Shown here piece by piece: positions 11,968-22,767 of a DNA stretch of 64,000 bases (the stretch's first letter is position 1; each line of letters opens with the position of its first letter). This DNA is from Xanthostigma xanthostigma (Eukaryota; Arthropoda; Insecta; Raphidioptera; Raphidiidae): contig OY754466.1 in NCBI GenBank assembly GCA_963575645.1, positions 38,038,001 through 38,102,000 on the forward strand, written 5' to 3'. The position numbers and the translations under genes are program-made. Below the pieces are notes generated by a model. The model was not told where the DNA came from. It was given only the letters and a program-made list of their open reading frames with translations, and ran no database searches.

Positions 11968-12078
11968 TCCACCGCCACCGGACCGAAGAAATAAAATAAA
12001 TTAATACATTTAAAAAAAAATACAAAATTATAAAAATATCATAGTACATATAAATTGATGTGTAATTAAATTAAATTT

Positions 12079-15000
12079 TTACTCATTTCGATGGTAAAAC
12101 TTGCGAAGATGCTGGACGTGAGATCGAAAATGATGACCGGTGCTTTCATCTCGGAGTTCGACAGAAACTGGAGTCGTGAATCGGACGATGCGCCTGGGAG
12201 TCGACCACTTGGGCGTAAATTTCTTGCGCTCATGACCGGGAACCGTCGGAGAGATGATTCGTTGAAGAACCAATTGACCTGGCTGAAACTGGTGTGTCGC
12301 GGGATGACGTCGATCATAATATCGTTTGCGCCGCGCCTGGCTGACGTCAAGGGCTTGAGCAACTTCCTCTGGAGTTGGAATCCGTTCGGGTGAAATCAAT
12401 TTGGCAACATTCCATAAATTGTCGAGCGGTCTTGATAATTCTCGCCCAAGAAATACGGATGCAGGAGAAGTACCGGTAGTTTCATGAATGGAATTATTCA
12501 ATGAGAAAGTTAACCATTGAAGCTGATTATCCCAACGGGAATGCTTCTCTGCGCATTGTTTCAACAGGATTGTCAGACCTGCCACGATATTCCTATTGAC
12601 ACGTTCAGAAGCGTTTGCGGCTGGATGATAAGGGGTAGTATTAATCCTTTTGATCCCAAATCTAAGACAGTGACCTTTAAAGCTTGAACTGGTAAAACAT
12701 CTTGCGTTATCGCTGACTATTGCGTTAGGTGGGCCGTAACGACACCACAAAGATTCGAGCTTCTTAATAGTTGAATCTGAGGTGGCTCTAAGAGTTGGCA
12801 TTATTTCGACCCATTTAGAAAATGCGTCAACCAACACTAAAGCATACCTATTTCTGTTCGGAGTCAAACTGAGTGGACCAATATGATCAATATATACCTT
12901 TTCCCAAACTGCTGTAGGAGGTTCTGCAAACATTGGCGCTCCCCGATGTTGATTGGAGGCTTTACATCGCTGGCATAATTCGCACGACCTTACGTAATTT
13001 CGTATATCTTCGTACAAGCCACTCCACCAGAAACGGCGAGCAATATCTCTGTAAGTTTTGGTAATACCGGGGTGTGCACTCATATCTATGTCGTGATGGT
13101 AGTATGTTATCATCTTACGTATGGACTGCGGTACATAAATCCTCCACAATCGATTTTTCCCGACGCGCTTCATCAGAACACCGTCCCGTATGCCGAAGTC
13201 GTTTACATCCTCTCCAGACCGAATACGTTGGCGGATGCCTCGACAGAAAGGGTCGCTTTCTTGATGTTGCTTGATAGAGATGAAAGATTGTGGAACATTA
13301 TTTAGCATATTTAAACAGTCAATAGTGTGATGATTATTGTCGTCATCTTCATTTTTGTCATTATAGAGGCGTGAAAGGGCGTCAGCTACCGAGTTAATGG
13401 CTCCTCCGATGTGAATAATGTCAAAATCAAACTTGGATATTTCAAGTATCCATCGACCAACTTTGCCCATCTGACGCTGGTTACTGGAAAGCCAAGAAAG
13501 AGCAGCGTTGTCAACCTGGAGAGTGAACTTGTGTCCCAACAGATAGTCTTGGAACTTTCGAAGACCGAAGATCATCGCCAATGCCTCCCTTTCGTATGTG
13601 GTGTAACGCTGTTCAACAGGTAATAACTTTCGGCTAGCGTACTGAATTGCGTGAAGCCCGTCATCGAAATGTTGTAATAGAACGGCGCCGAGAGCAGTAT
13701 CACTAGCATCCGTCCGAAGAACAAAACGATTGTCGAAATTTGGATAACGGAGAACCGGAGCAATCGTTAACTGTTTCTTTAATTCTGTAAATGCAGACAG
13801 TTGTTCGTCATTCAATTTGAATTTCACTCCCTTCCGTTTCAGATTGTTGAGCGGCGCCGCGATGCGCGCATACTCAGGTATGAATTTTGAAAAAAAGGAA
13901 GTCATTCCCAGAAAGGACCGCAACTGTTTGATATTCCCTGGTGGCTCCAGCTTCTGAATCGCTTGTACTTTTTCTTCATCAACGTGAACACCCTCAGCGC
14001 TAATGATATGGCCAAGGAAACGGAGACGAGACATAGCGAAGACCGACTTCTCAGGATTGGCTGTAAGACCCGCATTTCTGAGTCTATCCAATACAATAGT
14101 AAGGTGTTTAATATGCTCTTCAATGTTAGCGCTGTAGATGAGCAGATCGTCGAAGTACGGCAGAACAAAGTTATATCGTAGGTCACCAAATATATCCGTA
14201 ATGATACGATTCAACGCACTTGGAGATACCGCTAGCCCAAATGGAACGTGCGTAAAGCGATACTGTCCATGTGGTGTTACGAAGGCTGTAACGTTCTTAG
14301 ATTTCTCAGCAAGCGGAATCTGATAAAACGCGCTTGTCAGATCAATCGATGAAAATACTGTCGATCCGTGTAGCGTCATGAAGATATCCTCAGTCTTTGG
14401 TGACGGGAAAGCATCGAAAACAATTTTCTTGTTGAGTTGACGGTAGTCAACGCACATACGAGGCGTACCATCCTTCTTGTTAATTAAAAACGCTGGAGAT
14501 GCATACGGACTAATGCATTTTTCTACGATGCCTTTCTCGGTAAGTTTCTTGACGTGATCTGACATGAGTTGAGCCTTGGTTGGATTTAACGTATACGGAG
14601 CTCTTCGAATAGGAGTTCGGTCTTTCAAACGAATATCTAATGTGTATAAGTCGGTATGTCCAATACGATCAGTCAGCACATCTTGATATAACTTCTTTAA
14701 TCGGTTAATTTCTTCTTGCTGTTCAGCTTTAAGCATGAATGGTTGTTCCAATAGAAGAGAAATGGACTTAATATTAATTGGGGGAAATGAAAGAGGGACG
14801 ACAGTATTCTTCAAAGGAAATTTAAGAATTTTCTTGTTAAAATCAATGACAGCTTGCATATGTCGAAGACTGGAATTTCCAATGATAAAAGGACAAGATA
14901 AATCAGGAATTATTAGAAAGGTAAGTCTCCAGGTAAGTGAATGAATTTTGATGATAATACTGATTGCTTTTCTTATTTGTAGGTATCGGCCATCAGCCAC

Positions 15001-15246
15001 TCGAACTTGAGACTTGAATTTAACAATTTTCATTTTCTTATATTTTTTTAGCTGCGACAATACGGAAGATTGCGCAAAATTTGCGGACGCACCGGTATCT
15101 AGAAGACATTCAAATTGTTTATCGTTGACAGAAATTTTAATAAATGGCAGTGATGACATGTTGTGAGTTTCTTTATCCAGAAATGAACAGTTGGTATCCG
15201 ATGGTGAGTAAATAAGCTTATTCTTTCTGGCCAGAATTAGTTTTTT
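12079..15246 (-). CDS. pol: Pol polyprotein (protease, reverse transcriptase, RNase H, integrase)
   Basis: The frame is continuous from the gag overlap to the stop at 12079. The first ATG is at 15159, but a -1 frameshift at 15240-15246 is the likely entry. Numbering from that ATG (1026 residues): protease DTGAS at 21-25; RT with D273 (SIDLTSAFY) and YFDD at 335-338; RNase H with D484 (RTDAS), E525 and D550 (VDN where TDH is common); integrase zinc finger H689, H696, C726, C729, and DDE catalytic residues D758, D817 and E852. The C-terminus is basic, without a recognisable chromodomain. All catalytic residues are present and there is no internal stop, so the protein may be functional. Opposite-strand ORFs here are shadows. 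Confidence 0.95.
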   Translation of the reverse strand, partial: KKLILARKNKLIYSPSDTNCSFLDKETHNMSSLPFIKISVNDKQFECLLDTGASANFAQSSVLSQLKKYKKMKIVKFKSQVRVADGRYLQIRKAISIIIKIHSLTWRLTFLIIPDLSCPFIIGNSSLRHMQAVIDFNKKILKFPLKNTVVPLSFPPINIKSISLLLEQPFMLKAEQQEEINRLKKLYQDVLTDRIGHTDLYTLDIRLKDRTPIRRAPYTLNPTKAQLMSDHVKKLTEKGIVEKCISPYASPAFLINKKDGTPRMCVDYRQLNKKIVFDAFPSPKTEDIFMTLHGSTVFSSIDLTSAFYQIPLAEKSKNVTAFVTPHGQYRFTHVPFGLAVSPSALNRIITDIFGDLRYNFVLPYFDDLLIYSANIEEHIKHLTIVLDRLRNAGLTANPEKSVFAMSRLRFLGHIISAEGVHVDEEKVQAIQKLEPPGNIKQLRSFLGMTSFFSKFIPEYARIAAPLNNLKRKGVKFKLNDEQLSAFTELKKQLTIAPVLRYPNFDNRFVLRTDASDTALGAVLLQHFDDGLHAIQYASRKLLPVEQRYTTYEREALAMIFGLRKFQDYLLGHKFTLQVDNAALSWLSSNQRQMGKVGRWILEISKFDFDIIHIGGAINSVADALSRLYNDKNEDDDNNHHTIDCLNMLNNVPQSFISIKQHQESDPFCRGIRQRIRSGEDVNDFGIRDGVLMKRVGKNRLWRIYVPQSIRKMITYYHHDIDMSAHPGITKTYRDIARRFWWSGLYEDIRNYVRSCELCQRCKASNQHRGAPMFAEPPTAVWEKVYIDHIGPLSLTPNRNRYALVLVDAFSKWVEIMPTLRATSDSTIKKLESLWCRYGPPNAIVSDNARCFTSSSFKGHCLRFGIKRINTTPYHPAANASERVNRNIVAGLTILLKQCAEKHSRWDNQLQWLTFSLNNSIHETTGTSPASVFLGRELSRPLDNLWNVAKLISPERIPTPEEVAQALDVSQARRKRYYDRRHPATHQFQPGQLVLQRIISPTVPGHERKKFTPKWSTPRRIVRFTTPVSVELRDESTGHHFRSHVQHLRKFYHRNE

Positions 15247-16250
15247 AGATTCCTATAAGTTTTCGGAATATTTGCGGTACTACTGCGATTTAATGAAAAA
15301 TATTCTTCTCTTTGTTTCGCAGCTTGAAGTAAAGCTTGATTTTGTTCAATACGTCTAGCAGTAGCTTGAAGTTGAGCGATCGTTGTTGGTACTTCTTTAT
15401 CTCTTAGTTCTAAAAGAGTATTATAGTTAGCATTTGCCCAAATTTGCAACACTAGTTCGTTCTCGCTAATATCAACATTTAGCGCTATCGCTTTGGTATG
15501 TATATCATTTATAAAGTTTCGAAATGATTCATTAATGTCCTGTGTTCTTCTTACAAGTTTATTAATTAATTGTTGTTTGCTTACAGGTGAAATAAACTGA
15601 GAAATCAACGAGACCTTCAATGAGTGCCAATTATTATGTTGCTGGAGAGCAGATGCCCACCAAATTCTTAAATCATCGTGTACGTAATTCAGCAACGATT
15701 TCATCAACATGACTTCTGGCGCTAACTGTAAATTGACAATAGCTTCGACTTGCTGAATAAATTCAATGAGTTTAATTGGATCGTCGCCGGCACAATGAGG
15801 AATCTTGCTGGTGATATCTTTAGCGTCGACCCTGAAGTCGCAGACGGAAACAGATGTACGATCGACGAGGCGATTAGTTAGATATGTTAAATTGTCAACA
15901 TTGTCCATAAGTTCGGCTGTCATTTTCATATGTGTAGCTGTTGCTCTAGCTAAAGGTGATGTTTGCTGTTGAGAACTCGAATTCGGCTGCTTGTTACTGT
16001 TTGTGAGAGAAGTATTTAATTGATGATTTTGCTGCGTCTCCGACATATTACTTGTGCTTGGAAATACGGACTGCGAATTTGATTGTAATGAAGTTGATGC
16101 GGCGTCTGTGAGACTCGGTAATGACGAATCTGTTTGTTGATGTAGACGATTTTGGTTATCTTTTGATACTGTTGAAGAAGAGTAAACTGTTTTGTCATTG
16201 CGAAGATTCATACCGTCTTCTGCACCTTTTTGAAGATCCTTTTTACCCAT
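15237..16250 (-). CDS. gag: Gag-like structural protein of the LTR element
   Basis: 337 codons, ATG at 16248-16250, TAA at 15237-15239. The start lies only 24 bases inside the 5' LTR and 10 bases past the primer-binding site. The N-terminal ~110 residues are rich in S, N, Q and T and look disordered. The capsid-like core follows, with 'DDPIKLIEFIQQVEAI', 'WWASALQQ' and 'SLISQF', in the style of Ty3/gypsy Gag capsids. No CCHC zinc knuckle is present, which is unusual but known in some lineages. The protein would assemble the virus-like particle that packages the RNA. The last sense codons AAA AAC sit in a -1 slippery heptamer directly before the stop. Confidence 0.85.
   Translation of the reverse strand: MGKKDLQKGAEDGMNLRNDKTVYSSSTVSKDNQNRLHQQTDSSLPSLTDAASTSLQSNSQSVFPSTSNMSETQQNHQLNTSLTNSNKQPNSSSQQQTSPLARATATHMKMTAELMDNVDNLTYLTNRLVDRTSVSVCDFRVDAKDITSKIPHCAGDDPIKLIEFIQQVEAIVNLQLAPEVMLMKSLLNYVHDDLRIWWASALQQHNNWHSLKVSLISQFISPVSKQQLINKLVRRTQDINESFRNFINDIHTKAIALNVDISENELVLQIWANANYNTLLELRDKEVPTTIAQLQATARRIEQNQALLQAAKQREEYFSLNRSSTANIPKTYRNLKN
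15240..15246 (-). promoter_or_regulatory. -1 ribosomal frameshift site A AAA AAC
   Basis: Read on the minus strand the gag codons are CTA AAA AAC TAA. The heptamer A AAA AAC therefore sits in the required X XXY YYZ phase and ends exactly before the gag stop. The pol frame is -1 to gag and open from 15252 downward, so a slip here joins gag to pol. No downstream pseudoknot was evaluated. Confidence 0.75.
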
Positions 16251-16260
16251 CTGAACTACG

Positions 16261-16271
16261 CTCTGCTACCA
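16261..16271 (-). promoter_or_regulatory. Primer-binding site, initiator tRNA-Met type
   Basis: The minus strand reads TGGTAGCAGAG, starting 3 nt inside the 5' LTR. That is the complement of an initiator tRNA-Met 3' end (…CTCTGCTACCA). The 11-base match then breaks. Confidence 0.7.
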
Positions 16272-16274
16272 ATT

Positions 16275-16761
16275 TGTAACGTGATGTTATTTGTTACTTT
16301 AGTTTTTGGGTAAAGAAATAAAATATACTCTTCAACTCAAAAAAATGTGATGTTTATTAATAATAAGTGATGGAGTCCCAATTCGTCCGCTGTATGGCTC
16401 GCAGCCGTAATTTTTATTAGTTTTAAAAATAAGATAAATTAATATTACTATTCTCTTGCGCGAAATAATTGTTTTATTAATGTGGTATATTGTTGGGCAT
16501 TAAGCCTCGCCACATCAAAACGAATTATGAAGAGAAGTTTTAAGAATTTATTAAAATACAATTTTTAATTCGACGTCGTGAAACAAAAATTATTAACTGA
16601 CTGCAAAAATGATTTTTAATTTTAACGTTTGGAATTTTTTTCATAGAAATTAGATTGCATAATAACTAGATTACGGCATTGAGCGGGTGCAGACGAAACT
16701 CAAACAGTGGCGTACTGTTTGGGAACGTAGCATAATTAATAATTAAATTAATTATGTTACA
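16275..16761 (-). repeat. 5' LTR of the Ty3/gypsy-type element
   Basis: 487 bp with TG...CA ends inside the longer inverted termini TGTAAC/GTTACA. Same length and, by eye, same sequence as the 3' LTR. It should carry the promoter; I did not find an unambiguous TATA or initiator. Confidence 0.95.
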
Positions 16762-16765
16762 TTAC

Positions 16766-17227
16766 GTGTCGTAAAAATCGATGAGACAATAATGACTCAA
16801 TGAAAATACGGCCGTTCCAAGTTTTTTTTTTTATGTGAAACATCTAATCGCGCGTTTAGATCGGAGTAAAAGCGTGATGGCGCGACACCGTAACGATACG
16901 TAGTTTCAAATATTTGTGTTTCGTTTGATGACAGCGCGTACCGCTTGTTGTGTGTATGTGTTGGTTTGTGTAGCATGACTTTTGTTGACGGCAACATCTA
17001 ACTGAAATTTATTAGTTACTAGAATAGTCACTTCAGTGGCGCTGCTAGTAACTTAAAGCTGCAGTGTCCATAGGGCGTTAGGAAGAGTTCGTAGTATGTC
17101 AATAGGGCTTTAAGAATTGTCCATAGGGCTTTGTAACTTAAAGTTGTATTTGACAAATTTAAATTTATGTTTTACATCTACTATAGGCTCACATTGTTTT
17201 GAGTGTTGAAAAGATTATAAAACAATA
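16766..17227. other. Repeat-like spacer right of the LTR element
   Basis: Around 16830-17010 the sequence ('taatcgcgcgtttagatcgg', 'gcttgttgtgtgtatgtg') resembles 31004-31165 and part of 46550-46620, so it is an unnamed dispersed repeat. Around 17040-17150 there are three short 'catagggc.tt' repeats. No gene seen. Confidence 0.4.
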
Positions 17228-17613
17228 TCTTTATATATTCGTCCGCGCTAATTTCCGAAACTACTGAATTGATTTTAATGAAATTTTGTAAATGTGTCTT
17301 GCTTGGTGAAACTTACGCTCTAGGATAGTTTTTATTAAATATTTTGTACACAATTACGATGTTTTCTCAAAAAAAAAAAAACTGTTTTTGTAACATGTAG
17401 CGACATCTTATAGAATATACTTAAAGCTATTATCGAAGCAAACAAAAAAACTGTTTTGGTACCAAGAAGCGACATCCGATAGAATTCGCTCAAAGCTAGT
17501 ACCTAGTTCAGAAGCAAATCTGGTAAAATTAGTTCAGACGTCGGGCCGCAAACGAAATACATTTTGCAGAATTATATCTATCGCAACCGGGTGAAACCGG
17601 GACAGACCGCTAG
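17228..17613 (+). mobile_element. Helitron-like non-autonomous element
   Basis: It starts TCTTTATATATTCGTCCGCG after an A and ends 'gggacagaccgctag' before a T, giving A|TC…CTAG|T without a TSD. 386 bp. The interior holds typical 'gattttaatgaaattttgta' text and two 'acat.tagcgacatc' variants. No ORF. Confidence 0.65.
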
Positions 17614-19128
17614 TTTAGATTATAAGACAATATTTTTGAGAAATTTACGGAAGTTTTTTCTACAATATAAACATTTCCAAAATGTGCCGCTACAAAAATG
17701 ACGTAACATGCAGCCAACCTGTGATCTAGTGTGTCACTCTTACTGAAATGTGAAATTGAACACAGATAAATAATTTTATACATAAAGAAGTGTGAGTGTC
17801 TTCTATGTCACCATATGACTTTTTATGCTCAGCGCTGAAAAAAAATATTTCTTTAATTATTGTTTGCAATTAAGGGAAAAGATATATTTATAAGAACGAA
17901 AAATTTGGTTTATCTTCTTTTTTATGTACCGATAACGAATAACAATGTAGGTACTATTCTAAATCATCAAAGTTTGGCAACTGGAACTAACCTATTGATT
18001 TGACTCATAAATATAATTGATCTTATTTTTCCTTCCTGTAGTCATTTAATTTTTTTCTGGCCAATATACCTATTCTTTAAAAAAATACATGCTTTTTTTA
18101 ATTTTTCACTCGTTAATAATACTTCATTAAAAACGACATTTTGTTAATTAAAAATTAATAAATATTTTTGTGAGCAAAAAACAATGCCAGAAAGAGAGAT
18201 ATTGTTTTAATATTCTATTATTACAGTTTTCATAATTTACGACGAATAAATTATTACAGCAATTTTATTCAGTAAAAAAAAGTGCGTGTAACCTTTACGC
18301 GTGGTTGAAGTAAAACTTCTTTAATATTAATATTTATTTCTTTTTTATTTATTAATAGTTTTTTTACTTATTATACACATATTAACATATATTAACATTA
18401 TATTCACATATTAACTTGATAGCGCCATCTGTCAGTCGATGCCTTTAAATAGCGGAAACCGATCACAAAATTGGTTTGCGTCCGTAACTATGTTTCACTT
18501 TTCGTTCAAGATGGTTTCTCTACAGATGCATTTTGAATGCCGCCTTTAAATAGCAGAAACTGCGTGAGCATGTTACTTTCGTCTGAAAAAAATCTGAGTT
18601 ACTCTCAAGTCGCGCCTAAAGAAGTTTTCCTTTAAAAACATTTATTGATTCAGAAAATCCTAACGTACCGCGCGTAAAAATGTAATAGGAATAAAATATC
18701 AAAGTGCTTTTCGCTATAGGTATGTAAATTTTTTAAAATGAACAGTTAGATGTGTACTAAAAATATGATGTATGATGTATTTCTTGCCTTTCAGTATGTA
18801 GTATTTAGATGCATTTGCATATGTTAAATATTAAATATCAACAGCTTTTCTACTACAATACTTGTTTCACGATCAAAGATCTTGTTTTACCAACGTTTCT
18901 TGCAAACTAAGATGCATTTTATCGATTGAAATAGTTTGTCACTTCGAATAAGTTTTGAAACTTGTGTATTTTTGAGTTGAGAAAGCCTTATCAGTTTTGT
19001 TATTTTTACTAAGTTTCGTTCAAGGACACCTATAAAGTCCCGCGATAAATAATATGTGTAAATAAGTTCATTAATTAGCCGTTACCCGCGGCATTGCATA
19101 CGTTAATAGGGGTATTTTATATTAACAA
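17614..19128. other. A+T-rich spacer without recognised gene
   Basis: A mix of old repeat text ('agcgccatctgtcagtcgatg' near 18421) and homopolymers. Nothing supports a gene, RNA or complete element. Confidence 0.5.
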
Positions 19129-19872
19129 CTAGCTGTAACCCGCGACTACGTCCGCGTGGAATTTATGTTTGCTCAGTTCGCATAGTTTACGAAGACTTCC
19201 CTATTACCATTCCAACCCACAAATGAGGAATGGTACTAGTTTAAGTCAAAATTACATTTTTTTAAATTTTACAGTAATGTTTCGTTTTGAGGTCCCTCGA
19301 ATCCAAAAAACATAATTTTGGAAAAACTCTGTGTGTCTGTGAACACGATTGTTTTTGGGGAAAATCGGCGTATGCGCAAAAAAGATATATGCTATAACGT
19401 TGTTTTCTATATAATAATGCAGGTATAATTTTCATAACAGTTTATTATTCTATTTATTTTTTAGAAATTAGCTAAGGATGCTTTGATTAATATTTACACG
19501 ACGTGGAACATATTATGTAGGTAACCATGCCAACGAATAGCAAATATCATCCTTAAAACTAGCCATTACCCGCGTCACGATATTAATAATTTTATTTTCT
19601 TTATTATACCATATCAAATGTCAATATTTTTGGAGTTGGAATGGTTCCAATTGGCTGTACTTTTTTTAATATAGCCTAAGTTACTTCTTATAATGTGAGC
19701 TATCTGCCAGTGAAAGTTCCGTCAAAATCGGTCCAGTCGCTTCGGATATTAGCCGGAACAAACAGACAAAAACTACAAAAACAGTTTTTTGTTATAAGTG
19801 CCGTATGTATATACTTTCATTTAATAAAAAGCTGTTATTTTGACATTACAGACACTTCAATTTTATTTATAA
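19129..19872 (-). mobile_element. Helitron-like 3' ends, at least two partial copies
   Basis: Reverse 3' ends lie at 19129 ('ctagctgtaacccgcgacta') and 19559 ('ctagccattacccgcg'). A weaker one is near 19075. Between them, 19300-19450 carries a reverse copy of the 1-345 repeat type. The text 'gtcaaaatcggtccagtcgc' near 19722 belongs to the second. 5' ends are unclear. Confidence 0.5.
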
Positions 19873-20579
19873 CTAGCGGTCCGCCCGGTTTCACCAGGGT
19901 GCAAAAGAACGAATCTTAGTTTACCGAGATGAATGTTGTATCCAAACTTCATAATGATCGGCGTTACCGTTCAAAAGTTTTTGTCGTTAAAAAGCAGTAT
20001 TTATACTTTTTTTAAGTAATAAATTTCTTTTAATATAATAAATATTTAATTGAAAACACTGTAGGAAAATTATTTTATATAGGTGCCTATAGTTGTAACA
20101 GTTTTCAAATTAGTTATTAATTAGATTCATTTAATTTTAATTAGTCGTAATAAAATATTAAAAAATTGAAATGTAAGCCTTAGAAGAAAGTAATGTAGAA
20201 AATAAAAAAAAAAAAAAATTATATTCGCCGACGTGGGGCTTGAACCCTAGACCCTGGCATTAAGAGTCTTACACTTTACCGACTGAGCTATCCGGGCTTG
20301 TACTCTTGACGCGCTAATATTGCAATATTTAGTTTAGGCATTTCACCTGATAATATTTTTGTCGGACGGACTAATTTTGAGATACATCTTGCAACATTTT
20401 TCATTGATGTTCCGCTCCAATTGGTCGTAGCGTAATATTATATAATATATAGCCTATAGCCTTCCTCGATAAATGGGCTATCCAACAAAAAAATTTTTTT
20501 TCAATTCGAACCAGTAGTTTCTGAGATTAGCGCGTTCAAACAAACAAACAAACTCTTCAGCTTTATATATTAGTATAGA
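19873..20579 (-). mobile_element. Helitron-like element carrying a tRNA-Lys-derived module
   Basis: On the minus strand it starts TCTATACTAATATATAAAGC (at 20579) after A and ends 'ccgggcggaccgctag' (at 19873) before T. 707 bp. It belongs to the same family as 37667-38238. Both carry a reverse-oriented tRNA-like segment at the corresponding position after a poly-A-like run. No Rep/helicase ORF, so non-autonomous. Confidence 0.7.
20226..20297 (-). pseudogene. tRNA-Lys(CTT)-derived sequence
   Basis: Read on the minus strand it begins GCCCGGATAGCTCAGTCGGT, has anticodon loop CTCTTAA (CTT) and T-arm GGGTTCAAGCCCC. The acceptor stem pairs at about four of seven positions, and the D and anticodon stems are damaged. 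It is therefore a tRNA-derived SINE-like head or pseudogene, not a working tRNA. Internal A and B box remnants remain. Confidence 0.65.
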
Positions 20580-22764
20580 TATTCATATTTCATGTTGCCT
20601 TGCTGTTTTCCGGCTAATTTTAAAGTAGGTACAGGATATTTTTTATCTGGCTACACTTGGGTTAAAAGGAGATATCCGTCAAAAAATATATCTACGTTAA
20701 TCTGCGGATACGCTTAAGCCCGTGTTATAGAACGGTTAAATAACTTGATATAAAAAAATGTGACTTCTACACCCTACATTAACATGGGTCCAGTTACATG
20801 TTGTTTTTCGCCTAACCTTACGCTAAGCAGTAAATAGATACACATATTTCTCAGACGCTTGTTTTCTTGGAATGTCACTATAAAACCTATCCAGTAGGCA
20901 TATTTAATACTACTATAATAAAGCTGGAGAATTGAACGCGCTAATTTCAGGAATCCGATTTGAAAAATTCTTTTTGCATTAGATAACTCGTTTATTCTGC
21001 AGGAAGGCTCTAGGCCACATAACTTCATGCTATGGCATTAAGAAGCGGAGGCGGCACGTTGAGTCGGGGGCCGGTTAGCCGCACGCCGATAACCGAACAA
21101 TATCGAGAAAGGCCAAACTGTGAATGCCCAGGCTAGCAAGTTACCATGCCGTACGGTTCAGTCATGTGATCGACTCTTTATGCAACAGCTGTGCTTCAGC
21201 GAACTAATTTTTGTGAACGATTTTGGTTAAATTGAATAATTCTATGCGTTTCTTTAATTGACAAGTCGGATCGAGCAGCTATAGTTGTTTTATAAAAATT
21301 TTGGTTTTAAACGGCGTCTTCAGAGATATAAAATGGTGATTGTTTCAATTGTATTAGCAAGAACTTAAAAATATTTTCTGAAAATAGTTATTGACTAGTT
21401 ATGGGACCTTGACTTATCTACTCATTCAATAAAACTGCATTCTGCAGTTTTTGTATAATGTTTTTATTTTTGCCAATCCGTTCTAAGCCTCCAGCATAAT
21501 TGGCACAAATGAATAAAAAATATATATTATTATTACATAATAACGTTACTTTCTCTTTACTAGCGTTTTTAATATTAAAATAATCCACTAATGATGGATT
21601 TCTGCTCAAAACTTACCTGCAGGTTATATCTTAAATTAACATATCTAAATTTTTATTGTACATCAAATACAAGTTAAACCTCATAGTTCTACAAAATCTC
21701 AACAATTGTAAAATTTGTGAAAAAATGAATATGCATTAATATAATAGTAATAATAAATAAAGCAGTTCAAGAATAGCTTATTACAGGTCGAAATGGTGTT
21801 AAATAATATATAAATTTAAAATTACAGAAATTTGAAATATGCATTACTAGGTATAGTCCATGTATTTATATCGAATTTTTATTGAAAAATAGCCTTTATA
21901 TCACTCAGCATCTCCTTTTCAACTAAAATATACCCGTATGGTGAACACTGAACCCGTTTGAAATTTTCTTAATTTATCTTCTAAACCGCCACGCTTTATT
22001 TGATATTTCGAGTTTTAGTAATATCAATAAAATTTAAAATATTAACATTTCTGAGTCGTAACACTATAAGAAAGAAAACAATAAAATGCATTTTTACAGT
22101 CGACGGAAAACTTATTCAATTAAAAATTTTTAGCGCCTTTCAAATTTTCGTCACCTCTAAAATTTTAGTTGCTTTTAAAAATTTTAGTCGCTACCTAAAC
22201 GGTGCCGCCCTAGACCCGGGCCTAGCAAGCCAAAGCCTAAATCGTCCTTTGACAAAAATATGTACACTCAAACAAGTATGTTTTTTGTTGTTAATTCATC
22301 CCTGGTTTCCACTGGTCTAAAATTTAGTATGTACAAAATTAAAGGTATAATTTAAACAAGATTGTGGAAGAATATGTGTTAGAAGCTCTTCTAGCGTGCT
22401 TACAGAGGAGAACGCACACACTTAAATACAGAATAGGTACATATGTATACTTTTGGTGTGTGTATGCATTTCCGATATATAGCAAAAGAATGTCTGACTC
22501 CAGACTGCGGGTGCCGATGCAAAACGAACCAAATAAACGTGCATTCGACAAAACCACTATAATATTTCTTCAAAATGTCTTTCAGATCACTTAGTTAGAA
22601 GAAGATATCTTAAAACTGTTCAAAATCTGAATTGGGCCACACGGCATACTTATAATTTTAATAGGAAATCAAATATTAATTGTTTAATACATTTGAAGTT
22701 AGGTAACACAATTATTGTTGAAAAAACTGTTTATAGCTACTAGTGGTCGCCCTGTGGTCAAAAC
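20580..22764. other. Long stretch without a supported gene
   Basis: Several ORFs of 60-106 codons exist but have no motif, domain or composition suggesting coding. A G+C-rich island at about 21040-21180 stands out from the A+T-rich surroundings, but no reading frame or RNA fold is convincing. Confidence 0.5.
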
Positions 22765-22767
22765 ATA

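Larger units (their letters stand above)
11481..16761 (-). mobile_element. Complete Ty3/gypsy-type LTR retrotransposon
   Basis: Total 5281 bp on the minus strand. Two 487-bp LTRs bound it, each starting TGTAAC and ending GTTACA. A 4-bp TSD 'ttac' sits on both sides (11477-11480 and 16762-16765). Transcription order is 5' LTR (16275-16761), primer-binding site, gag, pol (protease, RT, RNase H, integrase), polypurine tract, 3' LTR (11481-11967). No env-like ORF lies between pol and the 3' LTR. The RT-RNase H-integrase order places it in Ty3/gypsy rather than copia. Intact ORFs and LTRs with no difference noticed by eye suggest a recent insertion. The clade is not assigned. Confidence 0.95.

Noticed and set aside
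11968..12079. Possible env gene between pol and the 3' LTR of the intact element
   Set aside because: Only about 110 bases separate pol from the LTR, so no env can be present.
12091..14944. Several ORFs of 60-100 codons on the plus strand and other minus frames across pol
   Set aside because: Shadows of the intact pol frame; none has a domain of its own.
20226..20297. Functional tRNA-Lys gene
   Set aside because: Acceptor, D and anticodon stems are broken, and the sequence sits inside a repeat.
21040..21180. G+C-rich island as a possible exon or structural RNA
   Set aside because: No open frame of note, no splice sites in the right place and no recognisable RNA fold.
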